Shown: positions 29,808-38,673 of the stretch, piece by piece
Layout of the letters: every line of letters starts with the position of its first letter
Position numbering within the stretch: the first letter of the stretch is position 1
Assembly: GCF_014656295.1 (NCBI RefSeq)
Contig: NZ_BNCD01000034.1
Coordinates: 1-64,000 of the forward strand
Source of the DNA: Streptomyces sulfonofaciens
GTDB lineage: Bacteria > Actinomycetota > Actinomycetes > Streptomycetales > Streptomycetaceae
Direction: 5' to 3'
DNA length: 64,000 nt
Program-made: the position numbers and the translations under genes
Notes under the pieces: model-generated
Seen by the model: the letters and a program-made list of their open reading frames with translations, nothing else
Told to the model about the DNA's origin: nothing
The model's database searches: none

Positions 29808-31793
29808 TCAGTTGGTTTCGAGGTCGGCGAACAGCTCACGGACCCGGTCCGGGTCGGCCGCCAGCGGGCGCTCGCCGATCAGGGCCGCCAGCGCGGCGAC
29901 CGTGGGTGCTTCGAAGACGTCGCCGAGCTCGATCCGGACGGGAAGCTCGGCCCGGATGCGCGCAACGAGCCGGGTGAGGAGGAGGGACTGCCCGCCGGAC
30001 GCGAAGAACTCGTCGTGGACGCCGACCCGCTCGACCCCGAGCAGCTCCGCCCAGATGCCCGCGATCAGCTCCTCCACGGGTGTGCGCGGCGGCGCGTAGC
30101 CGCCCGGTGTGCCGTCCCCGGCCCGCCAGGCGGCCACCTTCTTCAGCGTCCCTTCGAGATAGGCCGCGCGGGTCGCCCGACGCTGGATCTTGCCGCTGGA
30201 CGTCTTCGGGATGCCGCGCGCCTCGATGAGCACGAGTTCGTGCACGTCCACCTCGCACTCCTCGCGCAGCGCGCGCCGCACGGCCACCGCCACCTCGTCG
30301 GCGTCGGCTCCGGCGGTGACCTCCTGCACGAGGACCAGCCCCTCCTCGTCGCCGACCGGTACGGAGAAGGCGGCACCGCAGCCGGGGCGGGCCGCGGGGT
30401 GGCTCTGCTCGGCGGCCAGTTCGACGTCCTGCGGGTGCACGTTCCGCCCGCGCAGCACGATCAGGTCCTTGATCCGTCCCGTCACCACCAGGCGGCCCGC
30501 CTCGTCCAGGCAGCCCAGGTCACCGGTGCGCAGATAGCGCCGCTCGTCGCCGGGCAGCCGGGCGCCGAACAGGGCCTCGGTCTCGGTGGGCCGCCCCCAG
30601 TACCCTTCGGCGACGCTCGGTCCCGACAGCCACACCTCCCCGGTCCTGCCGCGCTCCGCCGGCTCCAGCGAGGCGGTGTCGACGACGACGAGGTGCTGAT
30701 CGCCGATGACCGGGCCGCAGGCGACCCGGGTCGTGCCGTCGAGTTCCACCAGCGCCGGGGGCAGGCCCGCGGCATCCGCGGTCACCAGCAGGGTGGCCTC
30801 GGCCAGGCCGTAGCTGGGGCGGAACGTTTCACGGCGGAATCCGGCCACCGCGAAAGCCCTGGTGAACCGCTCCAGGGTCTCGGCGCGCACCGGCTCCGCG
30901 CCGTTGACCGCCACCCGCCAGGACGACAGGTCGAGTGCGGCACGCTGCTCCGGCGTGGTCTTGCGCAGGCAGAGTTCGTAGGCGAAGTTCGGTGCCGCGC
31001 TGACCGTGCCCCGGTGGCGCGAGAGGGCGCTCAGCCAGCGGTGGGGCTTCTCCAGGAAGTGCAGCGGCGACATCAGGACGGCCGGGAAGCCGCCGTGGAG
31101 CGGTTCGAGGATCGAACCGATCAGCCCCATGTCGTGGTACGGCGGCAGCCAGCTCACCGCCACGTTGCCGGTGGTGCCCTCGAACCACCGGTGCATCAGG
31201 CCGAGGTTGTGCATCAGTTGGACGTGCGTCAGCATCACGCCGCGCGGGTCACGCGTGGAACCCGAGGTGTACTGGAGGAACGCCAGGTCGCCCGGCTGCA
31301 CGGCGGGCAGGGCCCCCGTCGCGTCCTGACCGGGCCCGGGGGACTCGGCGTCGGCCCCGGTACCCGGCGTGTCGACGGCGAGCCAGCGCAGCCCCGGGTC
31401 CAGCAGGGGCCCGGCCAGGGAGAGCAGCCCCTGCGTGGTGAGCGCGACAGCCGCCCCGGCATCGGCCACGACGGCCGACAGCCGGCGCAGCCCCCGCTCG
31501 CCCTGCGGCGGATACGCGGGCACGGCAGCCACCCCTGCGTACAGGCAGCCGAAGAACGCACTGATGTAGTCCAGGCCGGGCGGGAAGAGCAGCAGCGCGG
31601 GCCGGCCGGCCGCGCCGGACGCCAGCAGCCGGCCGGCTGTCCGCCGCGCCCGGCGGTCGAGTTCGGCGTAGCCGATGCGGCTCTCGTGGCGTTCACCGTC
31701 CTCCAGAAACACGTACGCCGTTGACTCCGGCGTACTCGCCGCACGATGGCGCAGTAATTCGACGAGTGTGGCCGGAGCGGAGGTAACAGGCAT
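29808..31793 (-). CDS. Fatty acyl-AMP ligase fused to a carrier domain
   Basis: This 661-residue protein has an N-terminal FAAL (about 1-560) with YTSGSTRDPRGVMLTH, the FAAL-typical 'WLPPYHDMGLIG', 'NGAEPVR' and 'PKTSSGKIQRR', followed by a peptidyl/acyl carrier domain with Ser603 in FFASGGQSLLLTR. It adenylates a fatty acid and loads it on its own carrier for transfer into the NRPS. It is the first gene of the operon. ATG 31793 follows GAAGGA. Codon 13 is TTA (plus-strand 31755-31757), so translation should depend on the bldA tRNA. Confidence 0.94.
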   Translation of the reverse strand: MPVTSAPATLVELLRHRAASTPESTAYVFLEDGERHESRIGYAELDRRARRTAGRLLASGAAGRPALLLFPPGLDYISAFFGCLYAGVAAVPAYPPQGERGLRRLSAVVADAGAAVALTTQGLLSLAGPLLDPGLRWLAVDTPGTGADAESPGPGQDATGALPAVQPGDLAFLQYTSGSTRDPRGVMLTHVQLMHNLGLMHRWFEGTTGNVAVSWLPPYHDMGLIGSILEPLHGGFPAVLMSPLHFLEKPHRWLSALSRHRGTVSAAPNFAYELCLRKTTPEQRAALDLSSWRVAVNGAEPVRAETLERFTRAFAVAGFRRETFRPSYGLAEATLLVTADAAGLPPALVELDGTTRVACGPVIGDQHLVVVDTASLEPAERGRTGEVWLSGPSVAEGYWGRPTETEALFGARLPGDERRYLRTGDLGCLDEAGRLVVTGRIKDLIVLRGRNVHPQDVELAAEQSHPAARPGCGAAFSVPVGDEEGLVLVQEVTAGADADEVAVAVRRALREECEVDVHELVLIEARGIPKTSSGKIQRRATRAAYLEGTLKKVAAWRAGDGTPGGYAPPRTPVEELIAGIWAELLGVERVGVHDEFFASGGQSLLLTRLVARIRAELPVRIELGDVFEAPTVAALAALIGERPLAADPDRVRELFADLETN

Positions 31794-32295
31794 GCTCAGT
31801 CCTTCTATTGGTCAACCTGCATACGCCACCGATATCCCCCCGGACGGTCGGCTCAGCACGGTCGCCCAGCCGATATCACCGACGGTGCGGTAAAGAGCCG
31901 CCGGCGGCAGGCGTTTGATGACTGCCGTCTCGAAGGACGCAGTCGGCAGTGTTCATGTGAGCACAAGAGTGACCGGTAGAACGAGGCGCCGGACAGAAAT
32001 TCCGGGTCAACTGAAAGATATGGAGATCGCTTGAGTCGTGCGCTTGGACCTGTACTCCGTACATCGCACGGCCCGGTGACCGGGCCGGCGGGCCGGTGCG
32101 CGGCAGAAGCGGATTGCGGCCCCCCGAGCCGGGCACTCCGGCCGACCGGCCGGGTGACCCAACCCACACCCGGTCGTCCGCGTCCCACAGGCGCAACCCT
32201 CCCGCACGCTCTGGATCCTGCGTGTTCCACCCGGCTACGATCAACCGCCCGAGGGGTTCGTGAAGACGCACGGCGACAATACGAAGGGGTGACGG
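31794..32295. promoter_or_regulatory. Divergent promoter region of the biosynthetic cluster
   Basis: This 502-bp gap lies between the FAAL operon (minus) and the regulator (plus). It contains no credible ORF. The part from 31800 to 32045 is relatively AT-rich and probably holds the operon promoter; the part from 32060 to 32170 is rich in CCGG/GGCC dyads. No clear consensus promoter or operator was picked out, so the assignment is positional. Confidence 0.55.
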
Positions 32296-33342
32296 GTGAG
32301 ACCTGTACCCGAAAGATCCGGTGAGCCGCCGCAGTCAGTGGATATCGATCTCTACACAGCACTGCTGCTTAGGGGTTCGACCCGTTACGATGAGGTGCTG
32401 GAGGATTCGACGGCCGTCACGGGTGGCCCGCAGGCGTTACAGGCAGCGCTGAGGCGGCTCGTCGACCGGGGATTACTCAGCGCCTCCGGACCCGAAGGGC
32501 GCGAATACGTGCCCGTGAATCCGGAGGCGGCGGAAAGCCTGCTGGCAACCGAGTTCCTGGGCCAGGCCTATCGGACCGCGGTATGCCTGCTCAAGATGCG
32601 TGAAGAACTCGCACCGGCCATTGCCGCACACCAGGACCGCAACCCGCGAACCGGTGACGGCTATACCGTGCACAAGGGCATTGCCGACATCAGGGCCGCC
32701 ATCAGGTTGTCGGTACGGGAATGCCAGAGGGAGATCGTGGCCTTCCAGGCCGGCGGCGCCCGCCGCGCCGACGACCTGGCCGACGCCCAGCCGGACACCG
32801 TGGAGTTGCTGGACCGCGGCGTCGAGATGAAGGTGATCTACCAGCACAGCGCCCGCTCCAACGCCGCCGTGCGCCGGTACGTGCGCACGGCCCAGGAGCA
32901 CGGAGCTCAGGTGCGCAGCCTCGACGAGAGCTTCGAGAGCGCCCTCGTCTTCGACCGGCAGGTGGCGTTCGTGCCCAGTGCCGGGGACCGCGGCACCGTC
33001 GTCGAGCTCCGGCTCCCACCCGTCGTGTCCTTCCTGACCGGCCTCTTCGAGCGGCACTGGCGCCGGGCCCGCCCCTTCACACCGCCCGGTCGCGACAGCG
33101 GAACGCTCCAGATCACCGACGAACTCGAACTGGCGATCATGCGCTATGTGGTCGCCGGCGAGAAGGATTCGGTGACCGCTCAGCACCTTGGCATCAGCGT
33201 CCGGCGCTGCCAGGACTACATCGCCCGCATGTCGCGCCGGCTCGGCAGCAGGAGCCGGGCCCAACTCGGCTACCTGATCGCCAAGTCGGGCGTTCTCGAC
33301 CGCGAACCCCCGAGCCGGTGTCAGGTCCTCGAACCCGTCTGA
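32296..33342 (+). CDS. Pathway-type HTH regulator with TTA codons
   Basis: This 348-residue regulator has an N-terminal winged-helix segment (about 15-75), a middle phospholipase D-like/sensor region (about 110-245) and a C-terminal LuxR-like HTH (about 270-335: 'DSVTAQHLGISVRRCQDYIA'). Similar proteins often sit in Streptomyces biosynthetic clusters. GTG 32296 follows AAGGGG. Codons 48 (32437-32439) and 60 (32473-32475) are both TTA, the hallmark of bldA-controlled pathway-specific activators. It is divergent from the FAAL operon and convergent with the HAD gene; it probably activates both arms of the cluster. Confidence 0.85.
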   Translation: MRPVPERSGEPPQSVDIDLYTALLLRGSTRYDEVLEDSTAVTGGPQALQAALRRLVDRGLLSASGPEGREYVPVNPEAAESLLATEFLGQAYRTAVCLLKMREELAPAIAAHQDRNPRTGDGYTVHKGIADIRAAIRLSVRECQREIVAFQAGGARRADDLADAQPDTVELLDRGVEMKVIYQHSARSNAAVRRYVRTAQEHGAQVRSLDESFESALVFDRQVAFVPSAGDRGTVVELRLPPVVSFLTGLFERHWRRARPFTPPGRDSGTLQITDELELAIMRYVVAGEKDSVTAQHLGISVRRCQDYIARMSRRLGSRSRAQLGYLIAKSGVLDREPPSRCQVLEPV

Positions 33343-33383
33343 GACGGCCGCGAGGCCGACAGCCGGTCGTCGCACCCGCCTCC

Positions 33384-33401
33384 CGGCCCGTTTCCGGGCC
33401 G
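33384..33401. terminator. Hairpin between regulator and HAD gene
   Basis: CGGCCCG (33384-33390) and CGGGCCG (33395-33401) with a TTTC loop lie between the convergent regulator and HAD genes. A bidirectional terminator is likely. Confidence 0.55.
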
Positions 33402-33459
33402 CGCTTGCGGGTCCCGCCCCGAGCCGCGGCCCCGAGCCCCGGTCCAGGCGCGCCTGGCC

Positions 33460-34317
33460 CTAGCCGCGTGTCACGGGATGCTCCGTGCCGGGGGCGTGCC
33501 CGTCGGGATCCGGCCCCGTGAGCAGCAGGTCCACGAGCGCGGCCACCGCGTCGTCGTCGTTGGAGGGCAGCACCAGGTCGGCGGCGCGGCGCACCTCCTC
33601 GGGCGCGTTGGCGGGAGCGGCGGCGGTACCGGCGGCGCTGAGCATGGCGAGGTCGTTCAGCCCGTCGCCGACCGCCACCGCGTCGCGGGGCTTCAGCCCG
33701 AGGCCGGCGCAGATCCGGGCGAGCGCGTCCTGCTTGGTGGCGCCGCGCGGGCCGAGTTCGGCGAACCGCCCACCCGAGGCGGTGGCCACCGCACGGTCGC
33801 CGACCGCGCGCTGCAACCCGCTCACGAGCGCGGCGTCGCAGGCCGTGCCGGTGCGGACGAGGATCTTCGAGACGGGCTCGCCCAGCGCCGCCACGGCGGG
33901 CCAGTCGCACACCGCCACGTCGTTCCAGTACCGGGCCTCCGCCACCGGGAACGGGTCGACGAGCACCGTGCGCCCGGTGAGGTCCAGCGCGAACGACCAC
34001 GCGGGGCCGGCCTCCCGCACCGCGGCCATGAGCCGTGCCGCCTGCCGCGGCGCGAAGCCGCCCAGCCGCACGGGCACGGGGGAGGCGGGGCGGAACAGCA
34101 GGGCGCCGTTGCTGTGCGCCCAGTGGGCCGAGGCCGGTACCCGGGCCAGCACGTCCGGCGGTACGTCACGCCGCGGCCGCGCGGTGATGACGGCGACCGC
34201 GATGCCCGCCGCCGCGGCCCGGTGCAGGGCCGCGGAGACGGTGCCGGTCAGCTCTCCCGCCGAGGTCAGCAGGGTGCCGTCGAGATCACAGGCGAGCAGT
34301 CGCCGGTAGCCGCTCAT
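33460..34317 (-). CDS. Cof-type HAD phosphatase
   Basis: This 285-residue HAD-superfamily IIB (Cof-like) phosphatase has catalytic DLDGTLL near the N-terminus, an S/T site 'VITARPR', Lys in GATKQDALARI and GDGLNDLAMLSAAG. Such enzymes dephosphorylate sugar phosphates or nucleotides. It is the last gene of the four-gene minus-strand set with PurC-like and SDR, so it may dephosphorylate a precursor of the product. ATG 34317 is used, although no strong Shine-Dalgarno is seen; the frame is open to 34344. Confidence 0.85.
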   Translation of the reverse strand: MSGYRRLLACDLDGTLLTSAGELTGTVSAALHRAAAAGIAVAVITARPRRDVPPDVLARVPASAHWAHSNGALLFRPASPVPVRLGGFAPRQAARLMAAVREAGPAWSFALDLTGRTVLVDPFPVAEARYWNDVAVCDWPAVAALGEPVSKILVRTGTACDAALVSGLQRAVGDRAVATASGGRFAELGPRGATKQDALARICAGLGLKPRDAVAVGDGLNDLAMLSAAGTAAAPANAPEEVRRAADLVLPSNDDDAVAALVDLLLTGPDPDGHAPGTEHPVTRG

Positions 34318-34360
34318 CCGGGCCCGGCCGATTCGGCGGCGCACCTGCCGGTCACGGCCG

Positions 34361-34741
34361 TCACGACGCCTCCGCCTCCGCCACGAAGCGCAGCGAGAGG
34401 CTGGCGACGCCCTCCGCGGTCATGCAGAGGTCGACGTCCGCGGTGCCTCTTCGTTCGCGTACCGGGCGTTCGTCGGTGAGCGGTATCCACAGCCAGCCGC
34501 TGTCCAGCCATGCGTGCCCGACGATCTGGCCGTCCTGGGCGGCCGGGATGGCGGGCACGACCTGCTGCGGCAGGTCCGGTACGTCGACGGCGCAGGTGCG
34601 GCCGTCGGGAGCGAAGCTCACCCAGGCCACGGTGCGGAATCCGAGGCGGGTGACCGCGGACCCGTCCCCGGTCGGCAGCAGCGCGGCCCGCAGCGAGCCG
34701 GTGCTCTCGTTCCACTCGGACACGGGGGTGTGCGACGCCAT
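34361..34741 (-). CDS. Hypothetical protein in biosynthetic cluster
   Basis: This 126-residue protein is not recognised. It is predicted soluble, beta-rich and without Cys-rich or membrane features; there are many Trp residues ('AWVSFAPDGRTCAVDVP', 'GHAWLDSGWLWIPL'). The ATG at 34741 has AGGAGTG (34749-34755 in reverse) upstream. It lies 36 bp after the SDR gene and 43 bp before the HAD gene on the same strand, so it is likely co-transcribed with them. A small binding or cyclase-like fold is possible, but there is no sequence basis for choosing. Confidence 0.65.
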   Translation of the reverse strand: MASHTPVSEWNESTGSLRAALLPTGDGSAVTRLGFRTVAWVSFAPDGRTCAVDVPDLPQQVVPAIPAAQDGQIVGHAWLDSGWLWIPLTDERPVRERRGTADVDLCMTAEGVASLSLRFVAEAEAS

Positions 34742-34777
34742 GACAACACTCCTGTCGGTAGCAGGTCTTGCTCCGTT

Positions 34778-35605
34778 TCACACGTGCTGCAGACGATCGA
34801 TTCCGATCGCCGGCGGGGTGCCGAGCCGTGCGGGTCGCAGCTCGACCTCCCCGAGTACGGTGTCCGCGGGGGCCGAAGCGACCCAGGACACCACGGCGGC
34901 CACCGACTCGACGCTCATCTTCTGATCGGAGAAGTCGTCGTCGAGATTGCTGATGGCGCCCGGATTGAGCAGGGTCGTCCGTACGCCGTGCGGCCGCTCC
35001 TCCATGAGCAGCACCTCGGCGACGGAGCGCAGTGCGGCCTTGGTCGCGCAGTAGGCAAGGCCGCCCTCGAAGGCGCGCTCACCTGCGTGCGAGCCCATCA
35101 GGACGATATGGCCGCCCGCGGCGCGCAGCAGCGGCAGCGCGGCCTGGATGATGCGGACGTTGGCGGTGAGGTTGACCGCCACGGCCGTGTCCCAGTCGCG
35201 CGGGCTGAGTTCGCCGACGGTGCCGAGACTGCGGGTCACCGCGTTCAGCACCAGCAGGTCGAGCCCGGGCGCGCCGTCCAGCACGGCGCGCGCGCCGTCG
35301 AACGCGGCCTGGCCGTCGCCGAGGTCGGCCGTCACCGGGTCGGTGTGGTCGTCACAGGAGCGCCGGTTGAGGCAGCGTACGGTGTAGCCGTCCTTGCCGA
35401 GCCGCTCGCGAATGGCGCGGCCGGTGCCCCGGTTTGCGCCGGTGACCAGGGCGATGCGGTCGGGCACGGCCCCGGGCCCCGGGTCCGGTGGCCCCTGCGG
35501 CTCGTGGGCGGCCCCCGGCCCCGCGCCCGACGCGGCCCCGGGTGCGCCTGTGGGCGCGGGCCGCGGCGTGGCAGTCGGTGCGGGCCGTGGTGCGGGCTCA
35601 GGCAT
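34778..35605 (-). CDS. Short-chain dehydrogenase/reductase
   Basis: This 275-residue SDR has a Pro/Ala-rich N-terminal extension of about 48 residues, then the nucleotide-binding TGANRGTG motif, a degenerate 'NAVTRS' in place of NNAG, catalytic Ser in IVLMGSHAG and YCATK. It should oxidise an alcohol or reduce a ketone with NAD(P). Its ATG (35605) overlaps the PurC-like stop by 8 bp, so the two are coupled. The N-terminal extension is unusual for SDRs and may be mistranslated from a later true start (GTG in 'AVPDRIALV'). Confidence 0.85.
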   Translation of the reverse strand: MPEPAPRPAPTATPRPAPTGAPGAASGAGPGAAHEPQGPPDPGPGAVPDRIALVTGANRGTGRAIRERLGKDGYTVRCLNRRSCDDHTDPVTADLGDGQAAFDGARAVLDGAPGLDLLVLNAVTRSLGTVGELSPRDWDTAVAVNLTANVRIIQAALPLLRAAGGHIVLMGSHAGERAFEGGLAYCATKAALRSVAEVLLMEERPHGVRTTLLNPGAISNLDDDFSDQKMSVESVAAVVSWVASAPADTVLGEVELRPARLGTPPAIGIDRLQHV

Positions 35606-36308
35606 GGGTGATGATCCGCATCAGCTCGGTCCACCGGCCGAGGATGTCCTCGCGTTCGGCGCCCTGGCGGAACATGTCCTTGTCGTAACTGGTGCCGTCG
35701 GCCGAGCGCAGCCGCATGCAGTCGGGGGAGATCTCCGAGTTGATCACGACGCCGTGTTCCTCGTCGTCGGCGATGACCAGACAGAAATCCCACAGATCCA
35801 GTGGGCTCAGGAGATTCCGCAGCAGGGCATTGCACCGCAGTGCCGCGTTCCGGTATTGCTCGACGTCGACGCCGAGCAGCCGGAGATAGTCCTCGCCTAT
35901 GGGCTGGTCCTCGGGGTCGGTGCGGTAGTCGAATTTCACCACCGGCCGCTCGAATACCTGCCCCTCCGTGAAGAGCCCCGGGTATTTGCGCATCGTGGAA
36001 CCGGTCGCGCGATTCTTGACGATGACCTCGAAGGGCGGTGCCGGGCGGTAGTCGGCCAGATAGCTGATGGGTCCGAGGCGCTCACGGAAGACGGTGTGGA
36101 CGCCGTCCTGCGCCAGTCGGCCAGAGACGTACTCGAAGAAGTCGAGGCGGAGTTCCGCGGTGCCGTCCATGAGCTCGTCGCGGTCATAGGTGAAGCTGCG
36201 CAGCGAGGGGATCATCTCGACCACGCAGGCGCCCGGCCCCGCGAACCAGACCTTCTTGCTGCGGCCCTGGATGTCGGGCTCCCGAGCGGATACATCCGTG
36301 TACGTCAC
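35598..36308 (-). CDS. PurC-like (SAICAR synthetase family) ligase
   Basis: This 236-residue protein is of normal SAICAR-synthetase length. It keeps the family signatures 'VKNRATGSTMRKYPGL', 'PVVKFDY', 'LWDFCLVIADDE' and 'NSEISPDCMRLR' followed by YDKDMFRQG. PurC joins CAIR's carboxylate with aspartate using ATP. Its setting in a biosynthetic cluster, with no other purine genes nearby, suggests a recruited amide-forming ligase for a specialised substrate. It begins the set PurC-like, SDR, unknown, HAD. The ATG at 36308 has AAGGAGTGAACGCG (36309-36322 in reverse) upstream. Confidence 0.83.
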   Translation of the reverse strand: MTYTDVSAREPDIQGRSKKVWFAGPGACVVEMIPSLRSFTYDRDELMDGTAELRLDFFEYVSGRLAQDGVHTVFRERLGPISYLADYRPAPPFEVIVKNRATGSTMRKYPGLFTEGQVFERPVVKFDYRTDPEDQPIGEDYLRLLGVDVEQYRNAALRCNALLRNLLSPLDLWDFCLVIADDEEHGVVINSEISPDCMRLRSADGTSYDKDMFRQGAEREDILGRWTELMRIITHA

Positions 36309-37303
36309 TCGCGTTCACTCCTTACGTGTGCGCGTGGCCGCTGTCAGGCGCGGATGCGGCGGCCACAGACAGGTGAAGCGGTGGAGCAGGCCGGCTCCGC
36401 GGGCGCGGAGACGGGGCCGGTTCCGGGTCGGAGCCGGCATGGTGGTGGACGGTTGCGGCGGCGGGTCCTGCCGGGTGGCGGACACCGCAACATGTGCGGG
36501 TCCGGCTCCCGTGCTTGCGGCAGCGGGAGCCGGTGCGGGAGGCCGGTGGGCTTCCGCACCGGGCGGCGGGCCTGCGAAGGCCCGACGGCACGGGGGAGCC
36601 CCGGTGCCGCACGGCGGGCGCGGGCGACGGGCTCGTGCGCCGCTCCGTTCCATGACGTGGATACGGGTACGGGCACGGGCGCGGGGAAGGGGAAACGGTG
36701 CCTCACCGGGGTCGGGGGCCAGGGGGCCCCTCCCGCGGGTCCCGTCTCCCGGCCCCCTGTGCGCGGGGCGGGTGCGAGGGGCCGGGGCTCGCCCGGGTGC
36801 ACGTCCCGCCGGCCTGCCACCGGGCGCCCCGGCACCGATGCCTGCGCGGCGCCGGACGCCGTTTTCCGGGAGACGCGGTCGAAGGGGACGCCATGAAATG
36901 TGGAAAGCCCGACCGGAGCCATGCGTTCCGTACCGACGGAAATTCCTCGGCATGCCGGCGGCCCGTGGCCTCTTCGCCGTTTTTCGGTTCGTAATCGGCC
37001 GGCACTTCGGCAGGGGAGCTTGTCACCACGGATACGTCCCCCCTGCTGCTGTACCGATAATGGCGTCAATCACTCGACGACGACGGTAGTGATGCGACCA
37101 CTGATCGTCAACCATCGTGACTCTGGCCGGAAACGCTGTGGTGGTGGCTGAAAATGGCTACACCTCGGCCGCTTTTCGGTCTTTCTCCTGTACGGACCAG
37201 GGATCGTCGGCACGCCGAGGTGATTGCCTGCCGGTGAGAAGCAGTTGAACGGGGTCGCCGGTTGAACTCGTGCCACCGGTCGAATGAACGAGCCGCCGGT
37301 GGC
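36309..37303. other. Long intergenic stretch, no gene recognised
   Basis: This 995-bp stretch separates the PurC-like gene from a MITE-like element. It is GC-rich to about 36890 and then clearly less so. Open frames exist on both strands, but none shows a domain, a consistent start or a typical codon pattern. The part from about 37080 to 37300 could be remnant mobile DNA, given the element that follows, but I could not identify it. Confidence 0.4.
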
Positions 37304-37469
37304 GAGGGCTGTCCCGTAGTCCCCGGCGGGCTCCCGACGCCGGCTACGGCCACTCGCCGCGTTGTCGGGATCGCCCGCGTACGACCCGGTACGAGGACGA
37401 CCCTCCGCCTTGCGATTGACCGCAACTGACGCCGCTCGCCGATCCACGGGCGATTACGGGACAGCCCTC
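37304..37469. mobile_element. MITE-like element with 18-bp terminal inverted repeats
   Basis: The 166-bp element is bounded by inverted repeats at 37304-37321 (GAGGGCTGTCCCGTAGTC) and 37452-37469, which match in 17 of 18 positions. It has no coding capacity. The GGGCTGTCCCGTA end is of the type I recall from IS5-family elements and their MITEs in Streptomyces. No clear target duplication was found. Its right end includes most of the stop codon of the adjacent MFS gene (37468-37470). Confidence 0.75.
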
Positions 37470-38673
37470 AGGCGGCGTCGGCGACCGGCGGTCGGTGCGG
37501 CTGGGCCACGGGTGCTGCGGCCAGTTTCCGCTGGCCCGCGAGCACGATGAGCAGGGTGGTCGCCACGCCCAGGGCACCGCAGGAGGCCGCCCAGTGCTCG
37601 TCGGCCCCCTGGAGCACCGCTCCCGTGGCGGCGGAGCCCAGGGAGGTGCCGGTGGCGAAGAGGGTGACCAGCCAGGCGAACGCCTCGGTGGTGGTACCGG
37701 GCGGCGCGAGTTCGCCCACCAGGGTGAAGGCGACGGTGAGCAGGGGCGCGAGGAACATGCCGGTCGCCAGCATCAGCGGCACCATGTACGGCGGCGCAGG
37801 CAGCAGGATCAGCAGCGTGTACCCGACGACCAGGCCCGCGGCGAACGCCAGGGCCCTGCGCGGCGCAGGGAGCGTCCACTTCATGGCGCCGTACACCAGG
37901 GCACCGATGAGGGCCCCCGCGGAGTTCAGGGCCAGCAGGGTGGGCGAGCCGCCCCAGATGTGCCGGTTCTCGGCGTAGTGCACCGCCAGGATGTTGAGGG
38001 TGCCGATCGCGAAGCCCATGCCGATCATGCCGGCCAGCAGGATCGCGAGCCCGGGGCTGCGCAGCGGGCCGAGCCAGTGGGTGGACCTGGCCTCCGCCCT
38101 CCAGCGCCGGGAGGGCGCCGCGGTGGCCACGACCAGGACGCCGACGACACCGAGCAGCGCCTCGGCCCACAGCACCGAGGTGGGCGAGGCCACGGCGATA
38201 CAGGCCGCCACCACCAACGGGCCCGTGACGAAGATGAGTTCCTGGGCACTGGAGTCGAGCGCGTACGCGGACTCCAGATTCCGCGCGGGGACCAGATCCG
38301 GCCACAGTGCGCGCAGACAGGGCTCGATCGGGGGTGTCGCGGCGCCCGCGAGGACGGCCCCGGCGAGCACGATCGCATGCCGCCCGGGGGCGAGGGCGAT
38401 GGCGGCGAAGCCGGCGCCCGAGAGGACCGCCGTCGCGGCCAGCACAGAGGTCTGCCCGATCCGGTCCACCAGCCGCCCGAGCAGCGGTGAGCCGACCGCC
38501 GACGCGATGGCGAAGGCTCCCGCGGCCGCGCCGACGAAGTCGTACGAGGCGCCGGCGTCCCTGAGTGCCAGAGGGATCGCGAGCGCGGCCATCGCCGGGG
38601 GTAACCGGCCGACCCAGCTTCCCAGCAGCAGTCGTGTCACGAAGGGGCTGCGCAGTATGTGCAGGTAGGGCAT
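37468..38673 (-). CDS. MFS transporter
   Basis: This 401-residue protein has twelve predicted membrane segments and MFS motif A-like 'GRLVDRIGQTSVLAA'. It resembles small-molecule exporters. ATG 38673 follows GAGGTACCCCCC. The reading frame ends inside the right repeat of a MITE-like element, so the native C-terminus may have been altered by the insertion. Codon 24 is TTA (plus-strand 38602-38604), suggesting bldA-linked expression and possible membership in the neighbouring cluster. Confidence 0.86.
   Translation of the reverse strand: MPYLHILRSPFVTRLLLGSWVGRLPPAMAALAIPLALRDAGASYDFVGAAAGAFAIASAVGSPLLGRLVDRIGQTSVLAATAVLSGAGFAAIALAPGRHAIVLAGAVLAGAATPPIEPCLRALWPDLVPARNLESAYALDSSAQELIFVTGPLVVAACIAVASPTSVLWAEALLGVVGVLVVATAAPSRRWRAEARSTHWLGPLRSPGLAILLAGMIGMGFAIGTLNILAVHYAENRHIWGGSPTLLALNSAGALIGALVYGAMKWTLPAPRRALAFAAGLVVGYTLLILLPAPPYMVPLMLATGMFLAPLLTVAFTLVGELAPPGTTTEAFAWLVTLFATGTSLGSAATGAVLQGADEHWAASCGALGVATTLLIVLAGQRKLAAAPVAQPHRPPVADAA

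Noticed and set aside
34318..34344. Upstream start for the HAD phosphatase
   Set aside because: It would add nine Arg-rich residues without a ribosome-binding site; DLDGT spacing fits the start at 34317.
36190..37089. Plus-strand open frames after the PurC-like gene
   Set aside because: They are Gly/Arg/Pro-rich with no domain and no start signal; the first part is a shadow of the PurC-like gene.
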